Part shown: piece by piece, positions 32,156-33,359 of the stretch
Numbering within the stretch: the first letter of the stretch is position 1
How the letters are laid out: each line of letters begins with the position of its first letter
Source of the DNA: Alexandriicola marinus
Lineage (GTDB): Bacteria; Pseudomonadota; Alphaproteobacteria; Rhodobacterales; Rhodobacteraceae
Direction of reading: 5' to 3'
Length of the DNA stretch: 33,359 bases
Assembly: GCF_004000435.1 (NCBI RefSeq)
Contig: NZ_RBVZ01000004.1
Span: 195,078-228,436, forward strand
Notes under the pieces: generated by a model
What the model was told of the DNA's origin: nothing
The model's database searches: none
The model's input: the letters and a program-made list of their open reading frames with translations, nothing else
Made by a program: the position numbers and the translations under genes

Positions 32156-33034
32156 TCAGTTTCGCACAAAATAGGCGTCAGTAAACCCGCGATCCTTGAC
32201 AGTCTCGAGGTAGTCGGCCCGCTGCGCCTCGGAAGAGGCCGGCCCGACGATCACACGCCAGAAGGTCGACCCCTGGCTTTCCTGCCGGACGATTTCGGCG
32301 GGCAAGCCGGCCGTGCGCATGGCGGTGGCGGAATTCGCGGCATTGGCCTCGACGCTGAAGATGCCAATCTGGATATAGGCACGGTCGAGGTTCGAGGTCG
32401 GGGCAACCGGTGCAGGCGCCGAAACCGGCGTCACCTCGGGTGCGGCGGCCTCGGAAGCCTCGATCTCGGCCAGGGCGGCGGCGGCCCCCGCGATGGGATC
32501 GTCCAGCGGCGTGGCCTCGATCTCGGCGGGGACATCGAAATCCGCCGTGGGCTCGGGCGGTGCCTCGACCGGGACGGGCTCGCGCCGCAGGGCCGTGACA
32601 TTCAGCGAGGCCGGCGATCCCGCCAGCATATCAAGCGCATCCGCGGCATCGGACGAGACCTGCAGGGCCGGTCCGGGGTTCTCGCGCTCGCGCCGGAAGA
32701 GCGCCCCGATCACGAACGCGCCGGTCTCTGTGTTGCGGATGATGACACGTTCGGGCTCGGCCACGTCGGGATGGGCAACCCAGACACCGCCCAGCGATGG
32801 GCGGCCGTCCCACAGACCCGCCTCGGTCACCTGAAAGACATCAGGCGCCTCGACATCGCGTTCGACCAGCTCTGTGGTCTGCGCCCGGGTGACCAATTCG
32901 CCGCCCTCAGGGGTCGCTTCGAGTGTAGGGAATGAAAACTGGCCGGTCTCGTCACAGGCGGAAAGCCCGCCTGCCAGTGCCAGGACGAGGACGGAACGCA
33001 CCGCCCGATTGCGCCGATAAAGGATCGTCATCAT
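32156..33034 (-). CDS. SPOR-domain lipoprotein
   Basis: A 292-residue envelope protein with a C-terminal SPOR domain, which binds glycan strands lacking stem peptides at division sites. The N-terminus RNRAVRSVLVLALAGGLSACDETG has an LSAC lipobox, so it is a lipoprotein. A middle region (about 45-200) includes an LGGVWVAHPDVAEPERVIIRNTETG segment and a Pro/Ala/Glu-rich linker. The SPOR domain (about 215-292) holds RAYIQIGIFSVEANAANSATAM and FWRVIVGPASSEAQRADYLETVKDRGFTDAYFV. Start is ATG at 33034 or the adjacent ATG at 33031, both behind AGGG. It precedes the D,D-carboxypeptidase, consistent with cell-wall remodelling. Confidence 0.92.
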   Translation of the reverse strand: MMTILYRRNRAVRSVLVLALAGGLSACDETGQFSFPTLEATPEGGELVTRAQTTELVERDVEAPDVFQVTEAGLWDGRPSLGGVWVAHPDVAEPERVIIRNTETGAFVIGALFRRERENPGPALQVSSDAADALDMLAGSPASLNVTALRREPVPVEAPPEPTADFDVPAEIEATPLDDPIAGAAAALAEIEASEAAAPEVTPVSAPAPVAPTSNLDRAYIQIGIFSVEANAANSATAMRTAGLPAEIVRQESQGSTFWRVIVGPASSEAQRADYLETVKDRGFTDAYFVRN

Positions 33035-33263
33035 GCTGCCCTTTTGCCTGTAAGTCCCTGTTTTTGTGGGACCCCGACCCATTCGGGACGGTCTGCCTTG
33101 CCTGTTTATTGCCCCGCCGCACAGTTCTCTTGGGCAGGGATTTTTCAAACTATAGCTGTATGCAGATTCTTTTGAAAGCCTGTGATTCGGCAGTCATGCC
33201 CGATGTGTTGCTGCCAAACACGCTTCCCGAATCGCGCGCGCCCCCCTAAGGAGTGTCCGGCCC
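33035..33263. other. Intergenic region between the SPOR gene and tRNA-Ser
   Basis: This 229-base stretch contains an AT-richer block (about 33141-33180), which is the likely promoter region for the leftward SPOR gene, and GC-rich sequence just before the tRNA. I see no coding pattern in it. The minus-strand open frame crossing it and the tRNA is spurious. Confidence 0.4.
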
Positions 33264-33353
33264 GGAGGAGTGGCAGAGTGGTCGAATGCACCGGTCTTGA
33301 AAACCGGCGTGCGTGAAAGCGTACCGTGGGTTCGAATCCCACCTCCTCCGCCA
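33264..33353 (+). tRNA. tRNA-Ser (anticodon UGA)
   Basis: A complete 90-base class II tRNA. The acceptor stem GGAGGAG (33264-33270) pairs with CTCCTCC (33343-33349), followed by discriminator G and encoded CCA (33351-33353). The anticodon stem CCGGT/ACCGG encloses loop CTTGAAA with anticodon TGA at 33298-33300, reading UCA codons. The long variable arm (GCGTGCGTGAAAGCGTACC region) is typical of serine tRNAs, and the T-arm is GTGGG-TTCGAAT-CCCAC (33326-33342). Confidence 0.97.
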
Positions 33354-33359
33354 CTTGCC

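Noticed and set aside
33145-33354. 69-residue minus-strand open frame starting MAEEVGFEPTVRF
   Set aside because: It is the antisense of tRNA-Ser. This peptide is a well-known false annotation seen opposite serine tRNAs.
1-33359. CRISPR arrays, insertion sequences, prophage or integrase genes, toxin-antitoxin pairs
   Set aside because: I saw no spaced direct-repeat array, transposase, integrase or terminal inverted repeats. The tRNA-Ser at the edge has no visible attachment-site duplication within the window.

Overview
The window looks like a chromosomal stretch from a high-GC alphaproteobacterium, most likely Rhodobacterales (Rhodobacteraceae/Roseobacteraceae). I infer this from the protein style, from the SPOR-dacC-tmk-holB-tatD-MBL gene order, from a STAS-fused MlaE permease operon and from an FnrL-type TTGAT-N4-ATCAA site. 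No database search was possible. Most genes are on the minus strand. Only four features read on the plus strand: a SnoaL-like gene, a small unknown gene, a LysR regulator and tRNA-Ser.

Layout. (1) 1-6189: a sugar module read leftward. It holds an ArsR-like winged-helix regulator with a large C-terminal domain, a GH51 alpha-L-arabinofuranosidase without a signal peptide, then an ABC importer (binding protein, two permeases, ATPase cut by the window edge). It should import arabinose-containing oligosaccharides and cleave them in the cytoplasm. (2) 6515-10269: a SnoaL-like protein, phosphoenolpyruvate synthase, a perfect FNR-type box in the divergent promoter region, a small unknown protein, and a DUF1326 gene broken by an in-frame TGA. 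(3) 10360-14646: an Mla/Mce-type lipid transport operon (STAS-MlaE permease, ATPase, long single-MCE protein, auxiliary lipoprotein). (4) 14844-25322: eleven genes, largely translationally coupled, for uptake and breakdown of an amino-acid-like compound. They encode a polar amino acid ABC importer, class III aminotransferase, 3-oxoacid CoA-transferase A and B, ArgE/DapE-type deacylase, thiolase, HipO-type M20 amidohydrolase and a broad-spectrum (Bsr-like) amino acid racemase. A divergent LysR regulator (25452-26432) probably controls the operon. (5) 26505-33034: an AEC transporter and a housekeeping cluster (MBL hydrolase, TatD, DNA polymerase III delta', thymidylate kinase, D,D-carboxypeptidase, SPOR lipoprotein). 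(6) tRNA-Ser(UGA) at the right end.

The best candidate for an undescribed system is the eleven-gene operon. Its enzyme set (N-deacylation, racemisation, transamination, CoA activation, thiolysis) describes a coherent route from an N-acylated and/or D-amino acid, perhaps a beta-amino acid, to acyl-CoAs. I cannot match it to a pathway I know. Secondary leads are the FNR-box promoter whose geometry points at the small unknown gene, the sugar-module regulator with its structured operator, and the DUF1326 nonsense pseudogene.
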